A stretch of 5,777 nucleotides of DNA from Alphaproteobacteria bacterium. Its GTDB lineage: Bacteria; Pseudomonadota; Alphaproteobacteria; VGEJ01. The stretch lies in NCBI GenBank assembly GCA_016869335.1, contig VGEJ01000185.1, positions 1 through 5,777 on the forward strand. Reading direction: 5' to 3'. Of the stretch, positions 1 to 5,777 are shown one piece after another; position 1 is the first letter of the stretch; each line of letters begins with the position of its first letter. The notes under the pieces were generated by a model, which had not been told where the DNA came from, did no database searches, and was given only the letters and a program-made list of their open reading frames with translations. The translations under genes were made by a program, and so were the position numbers.

Positions 1-1959
1 GCCGCCACCGTGGCGACCGCCCTTCTGCATGACACCGTCGAGGACACTCTCGCCACCATCGAGGAGATCGACACCCAGTTCGGGGCCGAGATCGCGCGCC
101 TCGTCGACGGCGTGACCAAACTGTCCAAGCTCGAGCTGCACTCCGACCGGGCGCGACAAGCGGAGAACTTCCGCAAGTTTCTGCTGGCAATGTCGAGCGA
201 CATCCGCGTGCTGCTGGTCAAGCTCGCCGATCGCCTCCACAACATGCGGACGTTGAGTTACGTGCGCGACCCGGCCCGCCGGCGCCGCACCGCGCTCGAA
301 ACCATGGAGATCTACGCGCCGCTGGCCGAGCGCATCGGTATGCAGAAGCTGAAGGAGGACCTCGAGGATCTGGCGTTTGCCGAAATCAATCCGGAGGCCC
401 GGGCCTCGGTGATGCGCCGGCTCGACTTCCTACGCCAGCGTGGCGGCGACCTCGTCGGGCGGATCGCGGTGCGCCTCGCGGAAACCCTCAGGGCGGGCGG
501 CCTCGACGCCGAGGTCATGGGTCGGGAGAAGCAGCCCTATTCGATCTGGCGGAAGATGGAGCGCAAGAACATCTCGTTCGAACAGCTCTCCGACATCATG
601 GCGTTCCGCGTCATCCTGCCTGATGTGCCGCAGTGCTACCTGGCGCTCGGCGTCGCGCACGGCGCCTACCCGATGATTCCGGGGCGCTTCAAGGACTTCA
701 TCTCGACGCCGAAGCCCAACAACTACCGCGCCGTGCACACCACCGTCATCGGTCCGGAGCGGCAGCGGATCGAAGTCCAGATCTGCACGCGCGAGATGTT
801 CGATGTTGCCGAGTTTGGCGTCGCCGCGCACTGGCAGTACAAGCAGCACGAGCCGACCGATGGCAGCCAGTACCGCTGGCTCCGCGAGCTTCTGGAGATC
901 CTGGAGAACGCGCCGAGCGTCGAGGAGTTCCTTGAGAACACCAAGCTCGAGATGTTTCAGGACCAGGTGTTCTGTTTCACGCCGAAGGGCGATCTGATCG
1001 TCCTGCCGCAGGGGGCGACGCCGATCGACTTCGCCTATGCGGTGCACACCAACGTCGGCGACACCTGCGTCGGCGCGCGGGTGAACGGCCGGCTCGCGCC
1101 GTTGCGCACCCAGCTCCAGAACGGCGATCAGGTGGAAATCGTGCGGTCGAAGGCACAGACGCCCTCGCCGACGTGGGAGAACATTGTCGTCACGGGCAAG
1201 GCGCGGGCCGCGATCCGCCGCTTTGTCCGCAGCGAGACCCGCACCCAGTATCACGATCTCGGCAAGCAGATTCTGGAGAAGACCTTTCGCGAGGCCGGTC
1301 ACGAGGCGACCGAGGCGGCGCTGGCGACCGCGTTGACCAAGTTGCAGCAGCGCGCGGTGCCCGATCTGTTCGTTGCCGTGGGCGAGGGCCTGCTCAGCGG
1401 GCGCCAGGTGCTCGACGCGGTCCACCCGAGCGATCGGGCGCTCGGCCGTGCCGGGCGCATGCTCAGCTTTGTCCGCTCGCGCACCCGGTTCGGACGCACC
1501 GTCAACGAGCCGATCCCGATCAAGGGCCTCATCCCTGGCGTCGCGCTGCACTTCGCGGAGTGCTGCTACCCGCTGCCGGGCGACCGGATCGTCGGCATCC
1601 AGACCTCGGGCAAGGGCGTGACCGTCCATACCATCGACTGCGAGACCCTCGAGACCATGTCGGACGCGCCCGAGCGCTGGATCGACGTGGCGTGGGACGG
1701 CGACCCAAGCCGGCCTGACCTCCGGGTCGGGAGGATTCTCGCCGTGGTGGCGAACCAACCGGGCAGCCTCAGCGCGGTGACGACGGCCATCGCCAAGCAT
1801 CACGGCAACATTTCCAATCTCAAGATTGCCAGCCGCTCGGTCGACTTCTTCGAGTTCCTCATCGACATCGACGTGCAGGACGTCAAGCACCTGACGCTCA
1901 TCATTGCGGCGCTGCGCGCCGAGCCGACCGTCGCGTCCGTCAAGCGCGTCCGCGGTTAA
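1..1959 (+). CDS. rsh: Bifunctional (p)ppGpp synthetase/hydrolase, RelA/SpoT family (5' partial)
   Basis: Makes (p)ppGpp from ATP and GDP/GTP and hydrolyses it, controlling the stringent response in the cytoplasm. The frame is open from base 1, so the true start lies upstream. Compared with SpoT-type proteins of about 700-750 residues, some 60-70 N-terminal residues are missing. Counting the first codon as residue 1, the order is: remainder of the HD hydrolase (HDTVEDT at 10-16, with the metal-binding HD and catalytic ED pairs; DRLHNMRTL from 77); synthetase (YSIWRKM 180-186, D198, RFKD 229-232, NNYRAVHTT 240-248, catalytic-type Glu258); TGS about 321-383; a helical region; the Cys-rich zinc-finger-like domain (H517, C521, C522, H543, C547); and a C-terminal ACT domain about 574-652. 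RFKD matches the RxKD signature of bifunctional enzymes rather than the ExDD of RelA. One oddity is EVQICT at 258-263, where EVQIRT is usual. The GTG at base 10 lies inside the HD domain and is not the start. Confidence 0.97.
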   Translation, partial: AATVATALLHDTVEDTLATIEEIDTQFGAEIARLVDGVTKLSKLELHSDRARQAENFRKFLLAMSSDIRVLLVKLADRLHNMRTLSYVRDPARRRRTALETMEIYAPLAERIGMQKLKEDLEDLAFAEINPEARASVMRRLDFLRQRGGDLVGRIAVRLAETLRAGGLDAEVMGREKQPYSIWRKMERKNISFEQLSDIMAFRVILPDVPQCYLALGVAHGAYPMIPGRFKDFISTPKPNNYRAVHTTVIGPERQRIEVQICTREMFDVAEFGVAAHWQYKQHEPTDGSQYRWLRELLEILENAPSVEEFLENTKLEMFQDQVFCFTPKGDLIVLPQGATPIDFAYAVHTNVGDTCVGARVNGRLAPLRTQLQNGDQVEIVRSKAQTPSPTWENIVVTGKARAAIRRFVRSETRTQYHDLGKQILEKTFREAGHEATEAALATALTKLQQRAVPDLFVAVGEGLLSGRQVLDAVHPSDRALGRAGRMLSFVRSRTRFGRTVNEPIPIKGLIPGVALHFAECCYPLPGDRIVGIQTSGKGVTVHTIDCETLETMSDAPERWIDVAWDGDPSRPDLRVGRILAVVANQPGSLSAVTTAIAKHHGNISNLKIASRSVDFFEFLIDIDVQDVKHLTLIIAALRAEPTVASVKRVRG

Positions 1960-2046
1960 GGCCGGTCAAGGGTCTGTGGCGGGCCCGGCGTTTGGGGTAG
2001 AGTGTTCGCGCGGGCGCGGCAGTGGGCGCCGCCGGGGCACGACGAC
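1960..2046 (+). promoter_or_regulatory. rsh-pdxJ intergenic gap with a weak candidate promoter
   Basis: This 87-base stretch is the only sizeable non-coding gap in the window, so it is the natural place for a promoter serving the six downstream genes. TAGAGT at 1998-2003 matches four of six positions of the TATAAT -10 consensus and lies 43 bases before the pdxJ ATG. No good -35 hexamer sits 16-18 bases upstream. GCCGG at 1961-1965 could pair with CCGGC at 1985-1989 across a 19-base loop, but no T-run follows, so a terminator is not supported. GGGG at 2034-2037 is the only Shine-Dalgarno-like element for pdxJ. The regulatory role is inferred mainly from position. Confidence 0.25.
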
Positions 2047-2790
2047 ATGGCTCGACGACTGAGGCTCGGCGTCAACATCGATCACGTGGCGACGATTCGC
2101 AACGCCCGGGGCGGCCGCTTTCCCGATCCCGTGCGCGCGGCGCGGCTTGCGGTGCAAGCGGGCGCCGACGGCATCACGGCACACCTGCGCGAGGATCGAC
2201 GCCACATCTCGGATGACGACATCAGCCGCCTCAGCCGTGAGCTCGAAGTACCGCTGAATCTCGAGATGGCGGCGACCCCCGAGATGCTCGCCATTGCATT
2301 GCGGCATCGGCCGCACGCGGTATGCCTGGTGCCGGAGAAGCGCCAGGAGCTGACTACCGAGGGCGGCCTCGACGTCGCTGGCGCTGGTGCGCACTTGCGG
2401 CGCTATGTCGAGCAGCTCACGGCGGCGGGCTGTCGCGTGTCGCTCTTTGTCGACCCCACACCAACCCAGCTCGACGCCGCCGGCGCGATCGGCGCACCAG
2501 TGGTTGAGATCCACACCGGCACCTATTGCGATTCTGCCGGCGCCACGCGCGAGCGCGAACTCGCCCGCATTGCCGCGGCGGCGGCCCGCGCCGAGGGGCT
2601 TGGGATCGAGTGCCACGCTGGCCACGGCCTGACCTATGAGACTGTCGCCCCCGTGGCGGCAATCCCCACCATCGTCGAGCTCAACATCGGTCACTTCTTG
2701 ATCGGTGAGGCCATCTTCTCGGGGCTCGACAGCGCAATCCGACGCATGCGGGCGGCGATGGACCAGGCGCGCGCTCAGGCGAGTGCGTGA
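2047..2790 (+). CDS. pdxJ: Pyridoxine 5'-phosphate synthase PdxJ
   Basis: Condenses 1-deoxy-D-xylulose 5-phosphate with 3-amino-2-oxopropyl phosphate to give pyridoxine 5'-phosphate, the ring-closing step of DXP-dependent vitamin B6 synthesis, in the cytosol. The 247-residue product is close to the usual length of about 240-250 and forms the expected single TIM barrel. Visible family residues are GVNIDH at 8-13, R21, catalytic-type H46 with R48 and H53 (HLREDRRH), E73, LVPEKRQELTTEGGLDVAG from 94, E154 (EIHTG), H193-G194 (AGHGLTY) and G215-H216 (NIGH). These line up almost one-for-one with E. coli PdxJ. ATG at 2047 was chosen because GVNIDH then falls near residue 8, as in the family. An in-frame GTG at 2002 would add 15 residues with no family counterpart. 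Its stop is 9 bases before acpS, consistent with co-transcription. Its presence points to DXP-dependent rather than Pdx1/Pdx2 B6 synthesis. Confidence 0.98.
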   Translation: MARRLRLGVNIDHVATIRNARGGRFPDPVRAARLAVQAGADGITAHLREDRRHISDDDISRLSRELEVPLNLEMAATPEMLAIALRHRPHAVCLVPEKRQELTTEGGLDVAGAGAHLRRYVEQLTAAGCRVSLFVDPTPTQLDAAGAIGAPVVEIHTGTYCDSAGATRERELARIAAAAARAEGLGIECHAGHGLTYETVAPVAAIPTIVELNIGHFLIGEAIFSGLDSAIRRMRAAMDQARAQASA

Positions 2791-2799
2791 CCCCGCCTC

Positions 2800-3240
2800 A
2801 TGATCCTCGGCATCGGCAACGACATCATCGATATCCGGCGGATCGAGCGCGCGCTCGACCGCCACGGTGAGCGTTTCATTGCCCGCATCTACACCGATGA
2901 GGAGATCGCGCGGGCCGAGCGCCGGGCCGGCCGAGCCGCGACCTACGCCAAGCGCTTCGCGGCCAAGGAGGCGTGCGCCAAGGCGCTCGGCACCGGTCTC
3001 CGGAACGGCGTTTTCTGGCGCGACATGGGCGTGGTCAACCAGCGCTCGGGCAGGCCGACGATGGTGCTGACCGGGGGCGCGCTGGCGCGGTTGCGGGAAC
3101 TCGTTCCGACTGGCATGGAGCCGCAGATCGACCTCACCATCACCGATGACTACCCCCTCGCCCAGGCTATCGTTCTGATCTCGGCGCGGCCTTCCCCTGG
3201 ACCCGCTGTCGCGGGCGCCGGACCGGCCGCCCAGCAATGA
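2800..3240 (+). CDS. acpS: Holo-[acyl-carrier-protein] synthase AcpS
   Basis: Transfers the 4'-phosphopantetheine arm from coenzyme A to a serine of acyl carrier protein, activating it for fatty acid synthesis. The 146-residue product has the AcpS motifs: GIGNDIIDIRRIE at 4-16, with metal-binding D8, and KRFAAKEACAKALGTG from 51, with metal-binding E57. The core ends in the usual strand (DLTITDDYPLAQAIVLISA, ending at 129). Residues 130-146 form a Pro/Ala/Gly-rich tail beyond the core seen in shorter homologues such as the 126-residue E. coli protein. The ATG at 2800 places the first motif at the very N-terminus, as expected. No Shine-Dalgarno sequence is visible and pdxJ stops 9 bases upstream, so translation may depend on coupling. 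The TGA overlaps the lepB ATG in ATGA (3237-3240). Confidence 0.97.
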   Translation: MILGIGNDIIDIRRIERALDRHGERFIARIYTDEEIARAERRAGRAATYAKRFAAKEACAKALGTGLRNGVFWRDMGVVNQRSGRPTMVLTGGALARLRELVPTGMEPQIDLTITDDYPLAQAIVLISARPSPGPAVAGAGPAAQQ

Positions 3241-4007
3241 GCGACAAGATCTCACTGACTCGACGCAAGAAAAAAGAAGGTGGACTCGGCGAAACGCTGA
3301 GAACCATCGTCTACGCCGTCGCCATCGCGCTGGTCGTCCGGACGGTGGCGTTCGAGCCGTTCAACATCCCCTCCGAGTCGATGATGCCGACGCTGCTCGT
3401 CGGCGACTACCTGTTCGTGTCGAAGTATGCCTACGGCTACAGCCACCACTCGCTCCCGTTCGGCGTCGGCCAGGTATGGCGCGTCCGCGTCTTGGAGCGC
3501 GTGCCGGAGCGTGGCGACATCGCGGTGTTCAAGCTCCCGCGCGACAATGCGACGGACTACATCAAACGCGTCATTGGCCTTCCGGGCGATCGCATCCAGG
3601 TGAAGGGCGGGCAGCTTTTCATCAACGACGAGCCGGTGAAGCGCGAGCGGATTGCCGACTTCCTCTACCAGGATCGGTTCGGCCGCTCGGTCCTTGTGCC
3701 CCAGTACCGCGAAACGCTGCCGAGCGGGCGCAGCTACCTCACCCTCGATCTCGAGGGCAGCAGCGAGTACGACGACACGCCGGTCTACACGGTCCAACCC
3801 GGACACTACTTCGCCTTGGGCGACAACCGCGACAACTCGCTCGACAGCCGAGTCAAATCAGGGGTCGGCCAGATCCCGGCCGAGAACCTCGTCGGCCGGG
3901 CGGAGTTCCTGTTCTTCTCGACCGACGCGATGGGCGAGTGGTGGGAGATCTGGTCGTGGCTTGGCGGCGTCCGCTTCGCGCGACTGTTCCGGGGCCTGTC
4001 CGGGTGA
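3237..4007 (+). CDS. lepB: Signal peptidase I LepB
   Basis: Inner-membrane serine/lysine-dyad protease that removes signal peptides from exported preproteins on the periplasmic side. The 256-residue product begins with a basic cytosolic segment (RRKKK at 9-13), then one membrane helix at about 22-38. Next comes box B, IPSESMMPTL at 44-53, with nucleophile S48; then GDIAVFKLP from 93; then YIKRVIGLPGDRI from 108, with general-base K110; and finally GDNRDNSLDSR at 195-205. A single predicted helix followed directly by the catalytic serine fits alphaproteobacterial LepB; E. coli LepB has an extra N-terminal helix. The residue before the catalytic SM pair is Glu rather than the commoner Gly, which I regard as a tolerated variant. 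The ATG overlaps the acpS stop (ATGA) and no Shine-Dalgarno is visible, suggesting translational coupling. The rnc start follows after one base. Confidence 0.98.
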   Translation: MSDKISLTRRKKKEGGLGETLRTIVYAVAIALVVRTVAFEPFNIPSESMMPTLLVGDYLFVSKYAYGYSHHSLPFGVGQVWRVRVLERVPERGDIAVFKLPRDNATDYIKRVIGLPGDRIQVKGGQLFINDEPVKRERIADFLYQDRFGRSVLVPQYRETLPSGRSYLTLDLEGSSEYDDTPVYTVQPGHYFALGDNRDNSLDSRVKSGVGQIPAENLVGRAEFLFFSTDAMGEWWEIWSWLGGVRFARLFRGLSG

Positions 4008-4008
4008 G

Positions 4009-4689
4009 ATGAGCCCAACGCGTGCCGCGCCGCCGCTCGCCCATAGGTTCGCGCGGCCGGCGCTCCTGCGCGAGGCGCTGCGCCATCCGAGCGCCGCGGG
4101 TCCGCGGCGCGCCGACTACGAGCGGCTCGAGTTCCTCGGCGACCGGGTTCTGGCGCTGGTCATCGCGGTGGAGCTCGCGCGGCGGTTCCCTACGGCGCGC
4201 GCGGGCGATCTCGCCCCCCGCCTCAACGCGCTTGTCCGACGTGACGCCCTGGCCCGCGTAGCCCGCGCGCTCGCGCTCGGCAGTTACGTCGAGGTTGCCG
4301 AGACCGAGGCCGCGGCGGGCGGCCGTGACAAGCCGGCCATCCTGGCCGACGCCTGTGAGGCCCTGATCGGAGCGCTTTACCTCGACGGCGGGCTCGATGC
4401 CGCTTCCCACTTCATCCTGACGCACTGGGCGGCGTTGATTGAGGAGGTCGCGGTGACGCCGCGGGATGCCAAGACGGCGCTCCAGGAATGGGCGCAGGGC
4501 CGTGCGTTGGCGCCGCCGCGCTACCGCATCGTGGCGCGCTCCGGACCGGAGCACGAGACGGTCTTCTCGGTGGCCGTGGATCTCGGCGCGCAGGGTTCAG
4601 GCACGGGGGTCGGACGCACCCGGCGGCAGGCCGAGCAGGCGGCGGCGGCAGCGCTGCTCGATGCGCTCGCCGAGCGATCCCGCCCGTGA
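4009..4689 (+). CDS. rnc: Ribonuclease III
   Basis: Double-strand-specific endoribonuclease that separates 16S and 23S precursors from the rRNA transcript and processes some mRNAs. The 226-residue product matches the typical length of about 220-240. The N-terminal nuclease domain (about 10-147) carries the signature ERLEFLGDRVL at 38-48, with E41 and D45, and ILADACEALIGALYLDGG from 111, with D114 and E117. These four metal-binding acidic residues fall at the same numbers as in E. coli. The C-terminal double-stranded-RNA-binding domain spans about 151-222 (DAKTALQEWAQGR; then GVGRTRRQAEQAAAAAL). The frame stays open upstream into lepB, but ATG 4009 gives the proper family N-terminus and lies one base after the lepB stop. 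GGGTGAG just before it is a poor, too-close Shine-Dalgarno candidate. The stop overlaps the era GTG, a pairing consistent with linked roles in 16S rRNA maturation. Confidence 0.97.
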   Translation: MSPTRAAPPLAHRFARPALLREALRHPSAAGPRRADYERLEFLGDRVLALVIAVELARRFPTARAGDLAPRLNALVRRDALARVARALALGSYVEVAETEAAAGGRDKPAILADACEALIGALYLDGGLDAASHFILTHWAALIEEVAVTPRDAKTALQEWAQGRALAPPRYRIVARSGPEHETVFSVAVDLGAQGSGTGVGRTRRQAEQAAAAALLDALAERSRP

Positions 4690-5606
4690 CGGCGCCGGCC
4701 GAGGGCACGCGCCGCTGCGGCTTCGTGGCGCTGATCGGTGCCCCCAACGTCGGCAAGTCGACCCTCCTCAATGTGCTGGTCGGGAGCAAGGTCTCGATCG
4801 TTTCGCCGCGCGTCCAGACGACGCGGAGCCGCGTGATCGGCATCGCGCTGGTCGGTGCCGCGCAGATCATCTTCGTCGACACGCCCGGTATCTTCGCGCC
4901 GCGCCGGCGCCTCGAGCGGGCCATGGTCGGGGTGGCCTGGCTCGGCGCGCGCAACGCCGACATCATCACGCTCCTGGTCGATGCTCGGCAGGGCCTCGAC
5001 GGCGCGACCCAGGGCATCATGGCGGCGCTACCCGGCCTCGCCCAACCAGTCATCGGGGTCATCAACAAGATCGACCTGGTGCCGCGGTCGTCGCTGCTCG
5101 CCCTGGCCGCGGCGCTCAATGCCGCCCTTGCGCTCGAGCGCACCTTCATGATTTCCGCGCTCACGGGCGATGGGGTCGCCGAAGTCAGCGCCTATCTGGC
5201 GGCGCGCGTGCCGGCAGGCCCCTGGCTTTATCCCGGCGATCAGATCGCCGACGTTCCGCTCCGCCAGCTCGCGGCCGAGATCGTGCGCGAGAAGTTGTTC
5301 CTGCAGCTCCGCCACGAGCTGCCGTATGCCGCGGCGGTCGAGCCCGAGACATGGAACGAACAGGCCGATGGCAGCGTGCGCATCGGCGTCACCGTGCTCG
5401 TGCGCCGCGAGTCGCAGCGCGCGATCCTGCTCGGCAAAGGGGGGCAGCGCATCAAGGCCATCGGCCTCGCGGCCCGTCTTGAGATCGAGCGGCTGCTCGA
5501 GCGGCGGGTCCACCTCTTTCTCCATGTCCGGGTGCGACCGGACTGGCCGAACGATCCTGAGCGCTATCGCGAGATGGGCCTCGAGTTCCCGCGCGATGAT
5601 GGCTGA
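4686..5606 (+). CDS. era: GTPase Era
   Basis: Essential-type GTPase that binds near the 3' end of 16S rRNA and assists 30S subunit assembly. The 306-residue product (E. coli Era has 301) has all G motifs: G1 GAPNVGKST at 18-26, the G2 region with VQTTRSRVIGI from 43, G3 DTPG at 65-68, G4 NKID at 127-130 and G5 SAL at 157-159. The C-terminal KH RNA-binding domain includes RRESQRAILLGKGGQRIKAIG, with GKGG at 250-253. It ends with WPNDPERYREMGLEFP, a common form in Alphaproteobacteria. The start is taken as GTG 4686, which overlaps the rnc stop in GTGA (4686-4689) and leaves a short leader of about ten residues before the first strand (CGFVALIGAPNV). The frame is open further upstream inside rnc, but that extension is rnc sequence in another frame. 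No clear Shine-Dalgarno is present, so translational coupling to rnc is likely. Confidence 0.97.
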   Translation: MTAPAEGTRRCGFVALIGAPNVGKSTLLNVLVGSKVSIVSPRVQTTRSRVIGIALVGAAQIIFVDTPGIFAPRRRLERAMVGVAWLGARNADIITLLVDARQGLDGATQGIMAALPGLAQPVIGVINKIDLVPRSSLLALAAALNAALALERTFMISALTGDGVAEVSAYLAARVPAGPWLYPGDQIADVPLRQLAAEIVREKLFLQLRHELPYAAAVEPETWNEQADGSVRIGVTVLVRRESQRAILLGKGGQRIKAIGLAARLEIERLLERRVHLFLHVRVRPDWPNDPERYREMGLEFPRDDG

Positions 5607-5615
5607 GCCGGGGTG

Positions 5616-5777
5616 ATGAACTGGGACGATCAGGGTACCGTGCTCGCGGTCCGCCGCCACGGCGAGAACGCGCTCCTCCTCAGTGCGCTCACCGCCGCCC
5701 ACGGCAGGCACCTTGGGCTGGTGCGCGGCGGTTCGGGCGCGCGCCTGCGCGGCGCGCTGCAGCCGGGCAACGAGCTT
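5616..5777 (+). CDS. recO: DNA repair protein RecO (3' partial, N-terminal part)
   Basis: RecO works with RecR (and RecF) to load RecA onto SSB-coated single-stranded DNA in gap repair. Only 54 codons are present before the window ends. They match the N-terminal OB-fold of RecO: MNWDDQGTVLAVRRHGENAL, then TAAHGRHLGLVRGG at 26-39 and LRGALQPGNEL at 44-54. The HG..LGLVRG pattern and the later LQPGN are recognisable family features. ATG 5616 is 9 bases after the era stop. An in-frame GTG at 5613 would add one residue. CGGGG just upstream is a weak, closely spaced Shine-Dalgarno candidate. Position directly after era matches the common era-recO neighbourhood in Proteobacteria. The call rests on a short fragment plus context. 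Confidence 0.9.
   Translation, partial: MNWDDQGTVLAVRRHGENALLLSALTAAHGRHLGLVRGGSGARLRGALQPGNEL

Noticed and set aside
430..1890. Long open frame of 486 codons on the - strand opposite rsh
   Set aside because: It lies fully antisense to a clearly conserved gene, its product resembles no known domain and is rich in Arg, Ala, Asp and Val, and long antisense frames are expected in GC-rich coding DNA.
1961..1989. GCCGG/CCGGC inverted repeat after rsh, considered as a terminator
   Set aside because: The stem is only 5 base pairs with a 19-base loop and no following T-run; such pairs are common by chance in GC-rich DNA.
1966..3255. Long open frame of 429 codons on the - strand opposite pdxJ and acpS
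   Set aside because: It spans two conserved + strand genes and their junction, shows no recognisable domain, and has the composition of a shadow frame.
3268..3280. A-rich run with six A's next to AGAAGG in lepB, considered as a frameshift site or internal start
   Set aside because: It encodes the conserved basic N-terminal segment of LepB, the Shine-Dalgarno-like AGAAGG lies after rather than before the A-run, no start codon follows at suitable spacing, and the frame is intact.
4466..5482. 338-codon + strand frame overlapping rnc and era
   Set aside because: The product is Arg/Ala-rich low-complexity sequence out of frame with two intact conserved genes, so it is a shadow frame.
3853..5711. 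Several - strand open frames opposite lepB, rnc, era and recO
   Set aside because: All are antisense to recognised genes, with no domain, no ribosome-binding site and shadow-like composition.
1..5777. Search for a novel defence, mobile or otherwise undescribed system
   Set aside because: Every stretch above 90 bases is accounted for by seven conserved housekeeping genes; I saw no direct-repeat array, terminal inverted repeat, transposase, integrase, tRNA or riboswitch-like leader.

Overview
This is a GC-rich window (by eye about two-thirds G+C) that is almost entirely coding, with all genes on the + strand. The order is rsh (5'-truncated), pdxJ, acpS, lepB, rnc, era and recO (3'-truncated). 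A single bifunctional RelA/SpoT homologue followed by this set is a familiar layout in Alphaproteobacteria. Sequence details such as the LepB N-terminus (RRKKKEGG followed by one membrane helix) and the start of RecO (MNWDDQGTVL) fit that class, perhaps a Rhodospirillales-like lineage. I cannot name a genus from this sequence alone.

Region by region: 1-1959 holds most of a long RSH protein that makes and degrades the (p)ppGpp alarmone. 1960-2046 is the only real intergenic gap (87 bases) and holds at most a weak promoter-like sequence. From 2047 to the end, six genes are packed with gaps of 9 bases, a 4-base overlap, 1 base, a 4-base overlap and 9 bases: pdxJ (vitamin B6), acpS (acyl-carrier-protein activation), lepB (signal peptidase I), rnc (RNase III), era (ribosome-assembly GTPase) and recO (recombinational repair). 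The spacing, the ATGA and GTGA overlaps and the weak or missing Shine-Dalgarno sequences suggest one transcript with translational coupling.

The genes do not form one pathway but share growth-linked housekeeping roles: stringent response, cofactor and lipid synthesis, protein export, rRNA processing and ribosome assembly, and DNA repair. RNase III and Era both act in 16S rRNA maturation and are the most directly linked pair.

I found no mobile element, CRISPR array, tRNA or rRNA gene, phage gene or unknown accessory system. All catalytic motifs that can be checked are intact. The most notable oddity is a cysteine in the RSH synthetase motif where an arginine is normally conserved.
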